DNA of 64,000 bases from Cellulomonas sp. KH9 (GTDB lineage Bacteria; Actinomycetota; Actinomycetes; Actinomycetales; Cellulomonadaceae), in NCBI RefSeq assembly GCF_900114185.1, contig NZ_FOSE01000003.1, positions 186,001 to 250,000 on the forward strand, written 5' to 3'. Position numbers and translations under genes: made by a program. How positions within the stretch are numbered: the stretch's first letter is position 1; every line of letters starts with the position of its first letter. The notes under the pieces were generated by a model, which was given only the letters and a program-made list of their open reading frames with translations, had not been told where the DNA came from and did no database searches. Below are positions 1-8,904 of the stretch, in pieces.

Positions 1-906
1 GGCCACGTCTGGGACGGCGTGCTGTACGTCTACACGTCGCACGACGAGGAGACCGGCGTCCCGCGCGACGACGACGGCAGCCAGTACGACATGCGCGACT
101 ACCACGTCCTGGAGCTGCGCGACGTGTCCGGGCCCGTCGTCGACCACGGGCCGGTGCTGCACGTGGCCGACGTGCCGTGGGCCGCACGCCAGATGTGGGC
201 CCCGGACGCGGCCCGTCGCGGCGACACGTACTACCTGTTCTTCCCCGCCAAGGACGCCGACGGCGTGTTCCGCATCGGCGTCGCGACGTCGTGCTCGCCG
301 ACGGGCCCGTTCGTCGCCGAGCCGGAGCCGCTCGCCGGCGTCGGCAGCATCGACCCCGCCGTGCTGACGGACCACGACGGCTCCGCGTACCTGTACGTCG
401 GCGGCATCATGGGCGGCCAGCTGCAGCGCTGGGACGGGGACACGTACACCGGCCGGGACGCCTACCCGGCACCCGGTGCCCCCGCGCTGGGGCCGCGCAT
501 CGCCCGGCTCACCGACGACCTGCTCGCGCTCGCGGAGCCGACGCGCGAGGTCGTCGTCGTCGACGAGGCGGGGGAGCCGCTCACGCAGGGCGACCCGCGC
601 CGGTTCTTCGAGGGGCCCTGGGTCTCGCGGATCGACGGGCTCTACCACCTGCTGTACTCCACCGGCGAGGCGCACACGCTGGTCCACGCGACGTCGGACT
701 CGCCGTACGGGCCGTTCACGTACCGGGGAACCGTCCTCGAGCCGGTCGCCGGCTGGACCACGCAGGGCTCGCTCGTGGAGCTGGCCGGGCGCTGGTACCT
801 GCTGTACCACGACGCCCACGTGTCCGGCCGCGACCACCTGCGCAACGTGCGGATCGCCCCGCTCACGGTGCACCCCGACGGGCGGCTGACGGCCGACGTG
901 CGCTGA
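1..906 (+). CDS. Glycoside hydrolase family 43-type glycosidase, 3' part
   Basis: The reading frame is open from base 1, so the true start lies outside the window; about 301 C-terminal residues are visible. The protein looks like a five-bladed beta-propeller GH43 arabinofuranosidase/xylosidase that trims hemicellulose side chains. Seen: the MWAPDA and YYLFFPAKD blade motifs, SIDPAVL carrying the candidate pKa-modulating Asp, and RRFFEGPWV carrying the candidate acid Glu. The catalytic-base Asp of the first blade would lie upstream of the window. Repeated SPYGPF/SPTGPF strings fit the propeller. There is no carbohydrate-binding module before the stop. The family is a confident call; substrate specificity is not readable from this fragment. 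Confidence 0.85.
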   Translation, partial: GHVWDGVLYVYTSHDEETGVPRDDDGSQYDMRDYHVLELRDVSGPVVDHGPVLHVADVPWAARQMWAPDAARRGDTYYLFFPAKDADGVFRIGVATSCSPTGPFVAEPEPLAGVGSIDPAVLTDHDGSAYLYVGGIMGGQLQRWDGDTYTGRDAYPAPGAPALGPRIARLTDDLLALAEPTREVVVVDEAGEPLTQGDPRRFFEGPWVSRIDGLYHLLYSTGEAHTLVHATSDSPYGPFTYRGTVLEPVAGWTTQGSLVELAGRWYLLYHDAHVSGRDHLRNVRIAPLTVHPDGRLTADVR

Positions 907-981
907 CGCCCCGGACGCCCGGCCCGCCCGTGCCCCGGGCAGGCCGGGCGGCCCCGGCGTCGTCGTCTCGGCGTCGTCGGC

Positions 982-1545
982 TCAGCGCCGCCGACGCAGC
1001 GCACGCAGCAGTGCGAACGCCGCGGCGCCGCCGGCGATCCACGGCCCGGCGACGATCAGCGCGTCGAGCGGCTGGTGCCGCACGTCGACACGCCCACGAC
1101 GTGACGCCACCGGGTGCCGGTGCAGCTCGGACAGCACCCCGGTCTCGGTGACCGGGTTGTCCGGTCGCAGCGTGGCGAACGAGCGCAGGTGCGCACCCGC
1201 GGCGTCCACGCGGTCCGCGGCGATCAGCAGCAGCCAGTGCGCGGCCCGCCCCTCGCTGAAGCGCTCGTAGGAGTAGCGGCGGATCGCGCCCGACAGCCCG
1301 TGCGGCGGCTGCGCCGTCCCGAACACGGGTGTGAGCATCTCGTGCTCGATCGACCGCTCACGGGGGTAGGTCTCCTCCTGGCGGTCCGGGAAGTCCCAGT
1401 GCGCGCCCGTGGGCGGCAGGTCGGAGCGCTCGCGCGGCACGGACGGACGGTCGGCGGGGTCGAGGTCGGCGCCCCAGCCGGGGATGCGTGCGCGCAGCTG
1501 CTCGGGGGTCTCGGGCAGCGGGGGCTTGCTGGCGGTGTACGGCAT
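982..1545 (-). CDS. Hypothetical protein with C-terminal membrane anchor, downstream of alcohol dehydrogenase
   Basis: This 187-residue protein has no recognisable enzyme motif. The N-terminal two thirds is polar and rich in Pro, Arg and Glu (SIEHEMLTPVFGTAQPPHG). A single hydrophobic segment near the C-terminus (ALIVAGPWIAGGAAAFALL) is followed by a run of Arg, suggesting a tail anchor with a cytosolic C-terminus. I chose ATG 1545 because AGAGGA lies 7 bases upstream; a GTG two codons earlier would sit too close to it. The gene starts 12 bases after the stop of the alcohol dehydrogenase and is probably co-transcribed with it. The function is unknown. Confidence 0.7.
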   Translation of the reverse strand: MPYTASKPPLPETPEQLRARIPGWGADLDPADRPSVPRERSDLPPTGAHWDFPDRQEETYPRERSIEHEMLTPVFGTAQPPHGLSGAIRRYSYERFSEGRAAHWLLLIAADRVDAAGAHLRSFATLRPDNPVTETGVLSELHRHPVASRRGRVDVRHQPLDALIVAGPWIAGGAAAFALLRALRRRR

Positions 1546-1557
1546 GTCCACGTCCTC

Positions 1558-2706
1558 TCAGTCCGTGCCGGGCACGATGACGGGCTTGATGCAGCCGTCG
1601 AGCTTGGCCGACATCACGTGGTAGCCCTCGGCGATGTGCTCGAGCGGGATGCGGTGGGTGATGACGTCGCTGGGCTTGAGGTAGCCGGCCTGGATGTGCT
1701 CGAGCAGCCGCGGCCACTGCCGCTTGGCGGGCGCCTGGTTCATGCGCAGCGTGAGGCCCTTGTTCATGGCGTCGCCGAACTTCACGGCCGAGAACATGGG
1801 CCCGTACGCGCCCATGACCGACACCGTGCCGCCCTTGCGCACGCCGTCGATCGCCCAGTTCAGCGCGACCGGTGAGCCGCCCTGCAGCTTGAGCTTGGCG
1901 GCGGTCACGTGCTGGATGAGGTTGCCGTCCGCCTCGGCGCCGACGGCCTCGATCACGCGGTCCGCGCCCAGCCCGTCGGTCGCCTTCTTCATCTCGACGA
2001 CGATGTCGTCGTAGTGCGTGTAGTTGCGCGTCTCCGCGAACGCGAACTCGCGCGCCTTCTCCAGCCGGTAGTCCAGCTGGTCCACGACGATCACGCGCCC
2101 GGCGCCCATGAGCCACGCGGACCGGGCCGCGAACAGCCCCACCGGGCCGGCGCCGAGCACGACGACCGTGTCGCCCTCGACGATGTCCGCGAGCTGCGCA
2201 CCGAAGTACCCGGTGGCCAGCGCGTCGGTCATCATCAGCGCGTCCTCGTCGTCGAGCCAGTCCGGGATCTTCGACGGGCCGACGTCCGCGAACGGCACGC
2301 GCACGTACTCGGCCTGGCCGCCGTCGTAGCCACCCGTGGTGTGCGAGTACCCGTAGATGCCGCCGACGGCCGTGGCGTTGGGGTTCACGTTGTGGCAGTT
2401 GGAGTACAGGCCGCGTGCGCAGAAGAAGCACGTGCCGCAGTAGATGGTGAACGGGACCATCACGCGGTCGCCCACCTGCAGGTTCTGCACGGACGGGCCG
2501 ACCTGCTCGACCACGCCGACGAACTCGTGGCCGAACGTGTGGCCGATCCGTGTGTCCGGCATCATCCCGTGGTAAAGGTGCAGGTCGGAGCCGCAGATGG
2601 CGGCCCGCGCGACGCGCACGACCGCGTCGTTCGGGTGCTCGATCGCCGGGACGTCCTTCTCCTCGACGCGGACCTTGTAGGGCCCGCGGTAGACCATCGC
2701 TCGCAT
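1558..2706 (-). CDS. Zinc-dependent alcohol dehydrogenase (MDR family)
   Basis: This 382-residue NAD(P)-dependent dehydrogenase should oxidise an alcohol or aldehyde adduct. Seen: catalytic-zinc ligands in AAICGSDLHLYHG and FGHEFVG; the structural-zinc lobe with four Cys (CGTCFFCARGLYSNC); and a Rossmann GAGPVG motif followed by an Asp in VVDQLDY, which fits NAD preference. An insert after the Rossmann fold, together with the length, resembles glutathione-independent formaldehyde dehydrogenase-like MDR enzymes; the substrate is inferred only. ATG 2706 was chosen because GGAGG lies 5 bases upstream; the longer upstream open frame is low-complexity and lacks a ribosome-binding site. A strong hairpin separates it from the upstream glp genes. 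Confidence 0.9.
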   Translation of the reverse strand: MRAMVYRGPYKVRVEEKDVPAIEHPNDAVVRVARAAICGSDLHLYHGMMPDTRIGHTFGHEFVGVVEQVGPSVQNLQVGDRVMVPFTIYCGTCFFCARGLYSNCHNVNPNATAVGGIYGYSHTTGGYDGGQAEYVRVPFADVGPSKIPDWLDDEDALMMTDALATGYFGAQLADIVEGDTVVVLGAGPVGLFAARSAWLMGAGRVIVVDQLDYRLEKAREFAFAETRNYTHYDDIVVEMKKATDGLGADRVIEAVGAEADGNLIQHVTAAKLKLQGGSPVALNWAIDGVRKGGTVSVMGAYGPMFSAVKFGDAMNKGLTLRMNQAPAKRQWPRLLEHIQAGYLKPSDVITHRIPLEHIAEGYHVMSAKLDGCIKPVIVPGTD

Positions 2707-2887
2707 CGGATCCTCCGGGTCGGGTGCCCACCAGGGTGCGGACACCACGGCGATCGCGTATCCCGAGGGGCGGGGTCCGCTTCCGCGCGCGGACTCCGTG
2801 ACGGCATGCCGACGACCCCGAGATGCAGGGCCGCAGGAGGAGCGTCGTCGGGAGGCCGAGGACACGCGACCGGCTCGTCCCGGGGCA

Positions 2888-2927
2888 TGACGTGGGCCCG
2901 GGACCTCCCCGTCCCGGGCCCACGTCA
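2888..2927 (-). terminator. 17-bp perfect hairpin downstream of glpK
   Basis: The arms 2888-2904 and 2911-2927 are perfect inverted complements around a 6-base loop (CTCCCC). It begins 34 bases after the glpK stop and ends about 180 bases before the alcohol dehydrogenase start. There is no U-tract, which is usual for high-GC actinobacterial terminators. It probably ends the glpD-glpF-glpK transcript. Confidence 0.75.
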
Positions 2928-2960
2928 CCCCGGTGCCCCACGGGCACCGGCGCTCACGGC

Positions 2961-4481
2961 TCAGCGCACGTCGTCGTCCACCCAGTCGAACGACTTCGTC
3001 ACGGCCTTCTTCCACAGCCGGTACTGCCGGTCGCGCTCGTCGTCCGCCATGGCGGGCTCCCAGCGCTTGTCCTCCGACCAGTTGTCGATGACGTCCTGCT
3101 CGCCGGACCAGTAGCCGACGGCGATGCCCGCCGCGTACGCGGCGCCCAGCGCGGTGGTCTCGGCGATCTTCGGCCGGATCACCGGCACGCCGAGGATGTC
3201 GGCCTGGAACTGCATGAGCGCGTCGTTCGCGACCATGCCGCCGTCGACCTTCAGCTCGGTGAGGTCGACGCCCGAGTCGGCGTTCATCGCGTCGAGCACC
3301 TCCCGCGTCTGGAAGGCGGTGGCCTCCAGCGCGGCCCGGGCGATGTGCGCCTTGGTGACGTAGCGCGTCAGGCCGACGAGCGCGCCGCGGGCGTCGGAGC
3401 GCCAGTACGGGGCGAACAGGCCCGAGAACGCGGGGACGAAGTACGCCCCGCCGTTGTCCTCGACGCTCGCGGCGAGCTTCTCGACCTCGGGGGCCGAGGA
3501 GATGATCCCCAGGTTGTCGCGCAGCCACTGCACCAGCGACCCCGTCACCGCGATCGAGCCCTCGAGCGCGTACACCGTGTCACGGTCGCCGATCTTGTAG
3601 CAGACCGTGGTGAGCAGGCCGTTCTTCGACGCGATCGGCTCGGTGCCGGTGTTGATGAGCATGAAGTTGCCGGTGCCGTAGGTGTTCTTGGCGTGGCCCA
3701 CCTCGAAGCACGCCTGCCCGAACGTCGCGGCCTGCTGGTCGCCCAGGATCCCGGCGATCGGCACACCCGGCAGCAGACCGCCCTTGCGGCCCTCGCCGTA
3801 CACCTCGGACGACGAGCGGATCTCCGGCAGCATCGACACCGGGATCCCCATCTCACCGGCGATCTCCTCGTTCCACGTGAGCGAGTCGATGTTCATGAGC
3901 ATGGTGCGCGACGCGTTCGTCGGGTCCGTGACGTGGATCCCGCCCCGGGTGCCGCCCGTCATGTTCCACAGGATCCAGGAGTCGGTGTTGCCGAACGCGA
4001 GCCGGCCAGCCTCGGCCTTCTCCCGCGCGCCGGCGACGTTGTCGAGGATCCACCGGATCTTGGGGCCGGAGAAGTACGTGGCCAGCGGCAGGCCGACGCG
4101 GTCCTTGTAGCGCTCGGCGCCGCCGCCCAGGGCCGCGAGCTCGTCGCAGATCTTCTGCGTGCGGGTGTCCTGCCAGACGATCGCGTTGTAGACCGGCTCA
4201 CCGGTCTCCCGGTCCCAGACGACCGCGGTCTCGCGCTGGTTGGTGATGCCGACGGCGGCCATCTCCTCGTGCGTGAGGCTGGCGCGGCCCAGCGCCTGGC
4301 CGACGACCTCGCGGGTGTTGGTCCAGATCTCCTTCGGGTCGTGCTCGACCCACCCGGCCTTCGGGAAGATCTGCTCGTGCTCCTTCTGTCCCACCGAGAC
4401 GACGTCGCCCTGGTGGTCGAAGATCATCGCGCGGGTCGAGGTGGTGCCCTGGTCGATCGCCAGGACGTACTGGTCGGTCAT
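2961..4481 (-). CDS. glpK: Glycerol kinase
   Basis: This 506-residue FGGY-family kinase phosphorylates glycerol to sn-glycerol-3-phosphate using ATP in the cytosol. Seen: the N-terminal phosphate-binding loop [12 protein letters not shown], the glycerol-binding region with [14 protein letters not shown] and [18 protein letters not shown], and [18 protein letters not shown] in the C-terminal ATPase lobe. The length matches the family norm of about 500. ATG 4481 has AAAGG 7 bases upstream. It lies 41 bases downstream of glpF on the same strand, so glycerol uptake and phosphorylation are co-expressed. A Zn-ADH lies further downstream beyond a terminator-like hairpin. Confidence 0.97.
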   Translation of the reverse strand: MTDQYVLAIDQGTTSTRAMIFDHQGDVVSVGQKEHEQIFPKAGWVEHDPKEIWTNTREVVGQALGRASLTHEEMAAVGITNQRETAVVWDRETGEPVYNAIVWQDTRTQKICDELAALGGGAERYKDRVGLPLATYFSGPKIRWILDNVAGAREKAEAGRLAFGNTDSWILWNMTGGTRGGIHVTDPTNASRTMLMNIDSLTWNEEIAGEMGIPVSMLPEIRSSSEVYGEGRKGGLLPGVPIAGILGDQQAATFGQACFEVGHAKNTYGTGNFMLINTGTEPIASKNGLLTTVCYKIGDRDTVYALEGSIAVTGSLVQWLRDNLGIISSAPEVEKLAASVEDNGGAYFVPAFSGLFAPYWRSDARGALVGLTRYVTKAHIARAALEATAFQTREVLDAMNADSGVDLTELKVDGGMVANDALMQFQADILGVPVIRPKIAETTALGAAYAAGIAVGYWSGEQDVIDNWSEDKRWEPAMADDERDRQYRLWKKAVTKSFDWVDDDVR

Positions 4482-4522
4482 CGGGGAGCCTTTCGTCGGG
4501 ACGGTCGTTCGAAGGGGTGGGG

Positions 4523-5260
4523 TCAGCCGACGTAGACGCCGGCCAGGAGGCCCGCGAGCACGCCGCCGACGAGCGGGCCGGCGATCGGCACCCACGCGTA
4601 GGCCCAGTCGGACGAGCCCTTGCCCTTGATGGGCAGCAGCGCGTGGGCGATGCGTGGCCCGAGGTCACGCGCGGGGTTGATCGCGTAGCCGGTGGGGCCG
4701 CCGAGGCTCGCGCCGATGCCGACCACGATCAGCGCCACGGCCAGCGGGCCGATCTCGGCGGGCGTCTCACCGAACGCGAGCACGAAGAAGACGAGCACGA
4801 ACGTCGCGAGGACCTCGGTGAGGAAGTTCCAGCCGTACGAGCGCAGCTCGGGCCCGGTCGAGAACACACCCAGCTTGACGGCCGGGTCGGCGTCCTCGTC
4901 GAAGTGCTTCTTGTACGCGAGGTACGCCAGCCCCGCGCCGACGGCCGCGCCGAGCATCTGCGCCGTCACGTACAGCACGCCGTTGAGCGCGGTCACCGGG
5001 ATGCCCGGTGCGAACTCCTCGCGACCGCCGGCCCAGATGCCGATCGTCACGGCGGGATTCAGGTGGGCGCCGGACTTGTACGCCGCGTACACGCCGGCGA
5101 ACACCGCCAGGCCCCATCCGAAGTTGATCATCAGCCAGCCGCCGCCGAACCCCTTGGTGCGCGGCAGGATCGCGTTGGCCACGACCCCCGCCCCCAGCAG
5201 GATCAGGATCGCGGTGCCGATGGTCTCCGACCAGAACGCATCACCGATCGTGTAGTCCAC
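4523..5260 (-). CDS. glpF: Glycerol facilitator, aquaglyceroporin
   Basis: This 245-residue MIP-family channel has about six membrane helices and passes glycerol across the cytoplasmic membrane. Both NPA boxes are present: LNPAVT (Asn68) and INPARD (Asn195). The Asp after the second box is typical of glycerol facilitators rather than strict water channels. The GTG start at 5260 is supported by AGAGAGG 6 bases upstream. It sits between glpD (116 bases upstream, separated by a hairpin) and glpK (41 bases downstream). Confidence 0.96.
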   Translation of the reverse strand: MDYTIGDAFWSETIGTAILILLGAGVVANAILPRTKGFGGGWLMINFGWGLAVFAGVYAAYKSGAHLNPAVTIGIWAGGREEFAPGIPVTALNGVLYVTAQMLGAAVGAGLAYLAYKKHFDEDADPAVKLGVFSTGPELRSYGWNFLTEVLATFVLVFFVLAFGETPAEIGPLAVALIVVGIGASLGGPTGYAINPARDLGPRIAHALLPIKGKGSSDWAYAWVPIAGPLVGGVLAGLLAGVYVG

Positions 5261-5336
5261 TTCAGACCTCTCTCGTCGACGTCGTTGTCACGCGGGTCAC
5301 CGCCGGGGGCTCACGTCGCCGCACGGGTGCGGCGGG

Positions 5337-5372
5337 CCGGTGGTGCGGGGCGGCGGTGCCCCGCACCACCGG
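5337..5372 (-). terminator. 15-bp hairpin between glpD and glpF
   Basis: Arms 5337-5351 and 5358-5372 pair perfectly around a GGCGGT loop, starting 4 bases after the glpD stop. No U-tract is seen. As glpF and glpK follow on the same strand, it may be a partial terminator, or a 3'-end stabiliser that lowers glpFK expression relative to glpD. Confidence 0.65.
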
Positions 5373-5376
5373 TGCC

Positions 5377-7188
5377 TCAGGTGCCCGCCGGGCCGGCCGC
5401 GCCGCGGCCCGACGGCGAGCCGGGCTTGGTGCCGGGGTCGGCGTCCTCGCCCAGCGGGAGCAGCGGCGCCAGGTCCGGCGCCCGCAGGCGCACCTCCTCG
5501 GCGGAGGCGTCGTCCGGCTGCGCCGCGGCGGCCTCCTCCGCCTCCGCGCGGGCGCGGTACGCCTCGATCTCCCGGGCGCGGGTCGCGTCGTCCCACCCGA
5601 GCACGGGCGCGAGCAGGTCCGCGATCTCGTCGAGCGCGCCCACCCCCCGGTCCGCCTGCTCGTAGTTCAGGCGCGTGCGGTGCATGAGGACGTCGTCCAG
5701 GTGCAGCGCACCCTCGTGGCTCGCCGCGTAGACGATCTCGGCCCCGATGTACGCCGGGGCGTGCTCGAGCGGCTGCGCCAGCTCCGGCCGCTCGTCGCAC
5801 AGGTCCGTCAGCTCCTGCAGCAGCGACCCGTACCGGTGCAGCAGGTGGTCCATGCGCGGGCGGTCCCACCCGTACCGGGCGCCGATGGCGCGGGCCTGGC
5901 GCTGCACGACCTTGAGTCCCTCGGCGCCCACCAGCGGCACGTCCTGCGTGATCGACGGCAGGGTCGTGGCGCGTGAGCCGAGCGCGAAGTCGACGGCGTC
6001 CTTGGCCATGACGCGGTACGTGGTGAGCTTGCCGCCCGCGACGACCGTGAGGCCGGGCGTCGGGGACGCGACGGTGTGCTCGCGCGACACCTTCGCCGAC
6101 GACGTGCCCTCCTTGGTGCCCGGCTGCAGCAGCGGGCGCAGGCCCGCCCAGGTCCCGATGACGTCCTCACGGGTCAGGGGACGCGAGAGCACCTGGTTGG
6201 CGTGCTCGATGACGTAGTCGATGTCGGCGCTGGTGGCGACGGGGTGCGTGAGCTCCTGCTCCCACGGGGTGTCCGTGGTGCCGATCACCCAGTAGCGGGA
6301 CCACGGGATGATGAACAGCACCGACTTCTCGGTCTGCAGGATCAGGCCCGTGTTGCCCTCGATCCGCGTGCGCGGCACGACGATGTGGATGCCCTTGGAC
6401 GCCAGCACCCGCAGGCCGCCGTCGCTGCCCGCCAGGGACTCGGTCTGCTCGGTCCACACGCCGGTGGCGTTGATGACGTGGCGCGCGCGCACGTCGATCC
6501 GGTCGCCCGTCTCCAGGTCCACGACCTCGGCGCCGGTCACGGCACCGCCGGTCGTGGTCTGCAGGTCGACGACCTGCGTACGGGACGCGGCGTGCGCGCC
6601 GTAGCTGACGGCCGTGCGGACCAGCGTCTCGACCAGCCGTGCGTCGTCGACGCTGGCGTCCCAGTACCGCACCGCGCCGATCGCGGCGTCGTGGCGCAGG
6701 TCGGGGAACAGTCGCTCCATCCCCTTGCGGGTCAGGTGGCGGTGGATCGGCATGGCGCGGTGGCTCCCGGAGACCGACGCCAGCGTGTCGTACAGCGCGA
6801 CGCCCGCGCCGACGTACGCCCGCTCCCACACACGGTTCTCGAGCGGGTAGAGGAAGCTGACGGGCTTGACCAGGTGCGGCGCGAGCCGCGTGATGAGCAG
6901 GTCACGCTCGGTCAGGGCCTCACGGACCAGGTGGAAGTCGAGCATCTGCAGGTAGCGCAGGCCCCCGTGGACGAGCTTGCTCGAGCGGCTCGACGTCCCG
7001 GACGCCCAGTCCTGCCCCTCGACGATCGCCGTGGACAGGCCGCGGGTCACGGCGTCGAGGGCGATGCCGGCGCCGGTCACGCCACCGCCGACGACGAGGA
7101 CGTCGAGCTCCTGGCCGACCTCCGAGCTGCGGCGCAGTGCGCCGAGCGCGTCCTGGCGGGCCTGAGCTGTCAGCGGTGCGGTCCTCAT
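5377..7188 (-). CDS. glpD: Aerobic glycerol-3-phosphate dehydrogenase
   Basis: This 603-residue FAD enzyme oxidises glycerol-3-phosphate to dihydroxyacetone phosphate and passes electrons to menaquinone at the membrane. Seen: the FAD dinucleotide fold VVGGGVTGAGIALDAV near residue 32, SKLVHGGLRYLQ, the substrate-region string WVIGTTDTPWE, a second FAD contact TVVAGGKLTTYRVMA, and a C-terminal DAO_C-type helical domain. The last 30 or so residues are a Gly/Pro-rich tail with no counterpart in most homologues. The start ATG 7188 is the only sensible one. It is the first gene of the minus-strand glp cluster and is divergent from the SorC-type regulator. Confidence 0.95.
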   Translation of the reverse strand: MRTAPLTAQARQDALGALRRSSEVGQELDVLVVGGGVTGAGIALDAVTRGLSTAIVEGQDWASGTSSRSSKLVHGGLRYLQMLDFHLVREALTERDLLITRLAPHLVKPVSFLYPLENRVWERAYVGAGVALYDTLASVSGSHRAMPIHRHLTRKGMERLFPDLRHDAAIGAVRYWDASVDDARLVETLVRTAVSYGAHAASRTQVVDLQTTTGGAVTGAEVVDLETGDRIDVRARHVINATGVWTEQTESLAGSDGGLRVLASKGIHIVVPRTRIEGNTGLILQTEKSVLFIIPWSRYWVIGTTDTPWEQELTHPVATSADIDYVIEHANQVLSRPLTREDVIGTWAGLRPLLQPGTKEGTSSAKVSREHTVASPTPGLTVVAGGKLTTYRVMAKDAVDFALGSRATTLPSITQDVPLVGAEGLKVVQRQARAIGARYGWDRPRMDHLLHRYGSLLQELTDLCDERPELAQPLEHAPAYIGAEIVYAASHEGALHLDDVLMHRTRLNYEQADRGVGALDEIADLLAPVLGWDDATRAREIEAYRARAEAEEAAAAQPDDASAEEVRLRAPDLAPLLPLGEDADPGTKPGSPSGRGAAGPAGT

Positions 7189-7262
7189 GTGGCGGTCCCC
7201 TCCCGGTGGAGCCGTGGCTCGGTGGTCGCGGCTCCCGGCGGGGGCCCCCTCGCTCGCCGGGT

Positions 7263-7321
7263 GCGTCCGATATGGTCATCACGTCCAGAACGGACGCGCA
7301 ACTCGAATGCACCAACGTGCA
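7263..7321. promoter_or_regulatory. Candidate operator region between glpD and its divergent regulator
   Basis: The 179-base spacer between glpD and the regulator contains a relatively AT-rich island. Two inverted repeats lie in it: GCGTCCG (7263-7269) against CGGACGC (7291-7297), and TGCAC-CAAC-GTGCA (7308-7321). Their position fits a shared operator for a SorC-family regulator controlling itself and the glp operon. No clear -35/-10 pair was identified, so this is inferred from symmetry and location. Confidence 0.4.
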
Positions 7322-7367
7322 GCACGGGGGGTCGCGGCCGTCGTGCCCGGCGGAGGGTGGGTGGCGC

Positions 7368-8348
7368 GTGTTCGTGGAGCGGGAGCAGGACGTGCTGCGC
7401 GCGGCCTCGATGTACTACCTCCAGGACCTCAAGATGGAGGTCATCGCCCGGCACCTCGGCACGTCGCGGTCCACCGTGTCGCGGCTGCTCAAGCGGGCGC
7501 GGGAGACCGGGCTCGTCGAGATCACGCTGCGGCCCTCCAGCACCCGGGCGCCCGGTCTCGGTCGCTCGATCTCCGCGGCCTTCGGCATCGACACCTACGT
7601 CGTGCCCGTGCCGGACTCCGCCGGCTCGGTGGAGCGGCTCGACCAGGTGGCCATGACCGCCGCACGTCTGATCGGCTCGTGGTTCGACTCCGACATGGTC
7701 ATGGGCATCGCCTGGGGCACCACGCTCGCGGCCGTCTCGCGGTACCTCGCCCCCAAGCCCACCCGCGGGTCCGCGGTCGTGCAGCTCAACGGCGCGGCGA
7801 ACATGCGCACCTCCGGCGTCGAGTACGCCTCCGACCTCATCTCGTCGTTCGGCTCCGCGTTCGCCGCCGCCGTGCACCACTTCTCGGTGCCGGCCTTCTT
7901 CGACTACCCCGACACCAAGGCCGCCATGTGGCGCGAGCGCTCGGTCCGCCGCGTGCTGGACATGCAGCGCCGCGCCGACATCGCCGTCTTCTCCACCGGT
8001 GCGGTCGCCGGCGCCGTCCCGTCGCACGTGTACTCCGCGGGCTACCTCGACGAGACCGACGTCCGCCGCCTGCACGACGAGGGCGTCGTCGGCGACGTGT
8101 GCACCGTCTTCCTGCGCGGCGACGGCTCGTGGGAGGACGTCTCGCTCAACAGCCGCGCCACCGGCCCCACCCCCGCCGAGCTGCAGCGGATCCCCCGGCG
8201 CGTGTGCGTCGTCGCGGGCGACAACAAGGTGGCGCCGCTGCTCGCCGCGCTGCACGCCCGGGTCGTCACCGACCTCGTGGTCGACGAGGTCACCGCGACA
8301 GCCCTGGTCGAGGCCGTCGCCGGGCGCGCGCCCGGACGCCACCGGTGA
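7368..8348 (+). CDS. SorC-family sugar-binding transcriptional regulator, probable glp regulator
   Basis: This 326-residue regulator has an N-terminal helix-turn-helix (MEVIARHLGTSRSTVSRLLK, about residues 24-43) and a C-terminal SorC-type effector-binding domain of the phosphosugar-isomerase fold (GIAWGTTLAAVSRYL; DVCTVFLRGDG; VAGDNKVAPLLAAL). GTG 7368 was chosen because it follows a GGAGGG 10 bases upstream and gives the usual family length; ATG 7272 would add about 32 unrelated residues across the putative operator. Divergent placement from glpD suggests that it controls glycerol use, with a phosphorylated intermediate as the likely effector (inference). Confidence 0.85.
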   Translation: MFVEREQDVLRAASMYYLQDLKMEVIARHLGTSRSTVSRLLKRARETGLVEITLRPSSTRAPGLGRSISAAFGIDTYVVPVPDSAGSVERLDQVAMTAARLIGSWFDSDMVMGIAWGTTLAAVSRYLAPKPTRGSAVVQLNGAANMRTSGVEYASDLISSFGSAFAAAVHHFSVPAFFDYPDTKAAMWRERSVRRVLDMQRRADIAVFSTGAVAGAVPSHVYSAGYLDETDVRRLHDEGVVGDVCTVFLRGDGSWEDVSLNSRATGPTPAELQRIPRRVCVVAGDNKVAPLLAALHARVVTDLVVDEVTATALVEAVAGRAPGRHR

Positions 8349-8383
8349 CGGCGCGGGTGCACGTCCGTGCGTAGGTTGTGCGC

Positions 8384-8899
8384 GTGAGCACCACCGTCCC
8401 GGTCGAGATCGCCCCCGCCCTGCCGTCCGACGTCCGCGCGATCCACCGCCTGGTGGAGCCCTACACGCGGGAGCGCATCCTCATCGCCAAGGAGTGGGTC
8501 GGGTACTACGAGGCCGTCCAGGAGTTCCTCGTCGCGCGTCCCACCGCCGGCGGGGACCTGGTCGGGTGCGGCGCGCTGCACGTCATGTGGGAGGACCTCG
8601 CGGAGATCCGGACCCTCGCGGTGGCGCCCGAGTACCGCGGCCGCGCCGTCGGGCACCTGCTGGTCGACGCGCTGCTGGACCGCGCCCGCCGGCTCGGGCT
8701 GCGGCGCGTGTTCTGCCTGACGTTCGAGGTCGACTTCTTCGCCCGGCACGGGTTCCGCGAGATCGACGGCACCCCGGTGCCGCCCGACGTGTACGTCGAG
8801 CTGCTGCGCTCCCACGACGACGGGATCGCCGAGTTCCTCGACCTGGCGCGCGTGAAGCCCAACACCCTCGGCAACACGCGCATGCTCCTCGAGCTCTGA
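8384..8899 (+). CDS. ArgA-like amino-acid N-acetyltransferase (GNAT)
   Basis: This 171-residue GNAT protein closely matches the short actinobacterial N-acetylglutamate synthase type (Mycobacterium Rv2747-like). Shared stretches are YEAVQEF, GCGALHVMWEDLAEIRTLAV, FFARHGFREIDGTPVP and KPNTLGNTRMLLEL. It would make N-acetylglutamate for arginine synthesis. The acetyl-CoA loop is APEYRGRAVGHLL. GTG 8384 sits exactly 6 bases after TAGGTT (8372-8377), the arrangement of a leaderless mRNA; GTG 8378 is the alternative. It converges with mutY, 5 bases separating the two stops. No arg genes are adjacent. Confidence 0.88.
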   Translation: MSTTVPVEIAPALPSDVRAIHRLVEPYTRERILIAKEWVGYYEAVQEFLVARPTAGGDLVGCGALHVMWEDLAEIRTLAVAPEYRGRAVGHLLVDALLDRARRLGLRRVFCLTFEVDFFARHGFREIDGTPVPPDVYVELLRSHDDGIAEFLDLARVKPNTLGNTRMLLEL

Positions 8900-8904
8900 C
8901 CCGG

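Noticed and set aside
177-1151. Long Arg/Pro/Ala-rich open frames overlapping real genes
   Set aside because: In this very GC-rich sequence, alternative frames stay open by base composition. Their products are low-complexity Arg/Gly/Pro strings without motifs, and the overlapping frame holds a recognisable protein.
2707-3528. N-terminal extension of the alcohol dehydrogenase into the glpK gene
   Set aside because: The extension overlaps glpK, lacks a ribosome-binding site and reads as Arg-rich noise; ATG 2706 has GGAGG at the right distance and starts the known fold.
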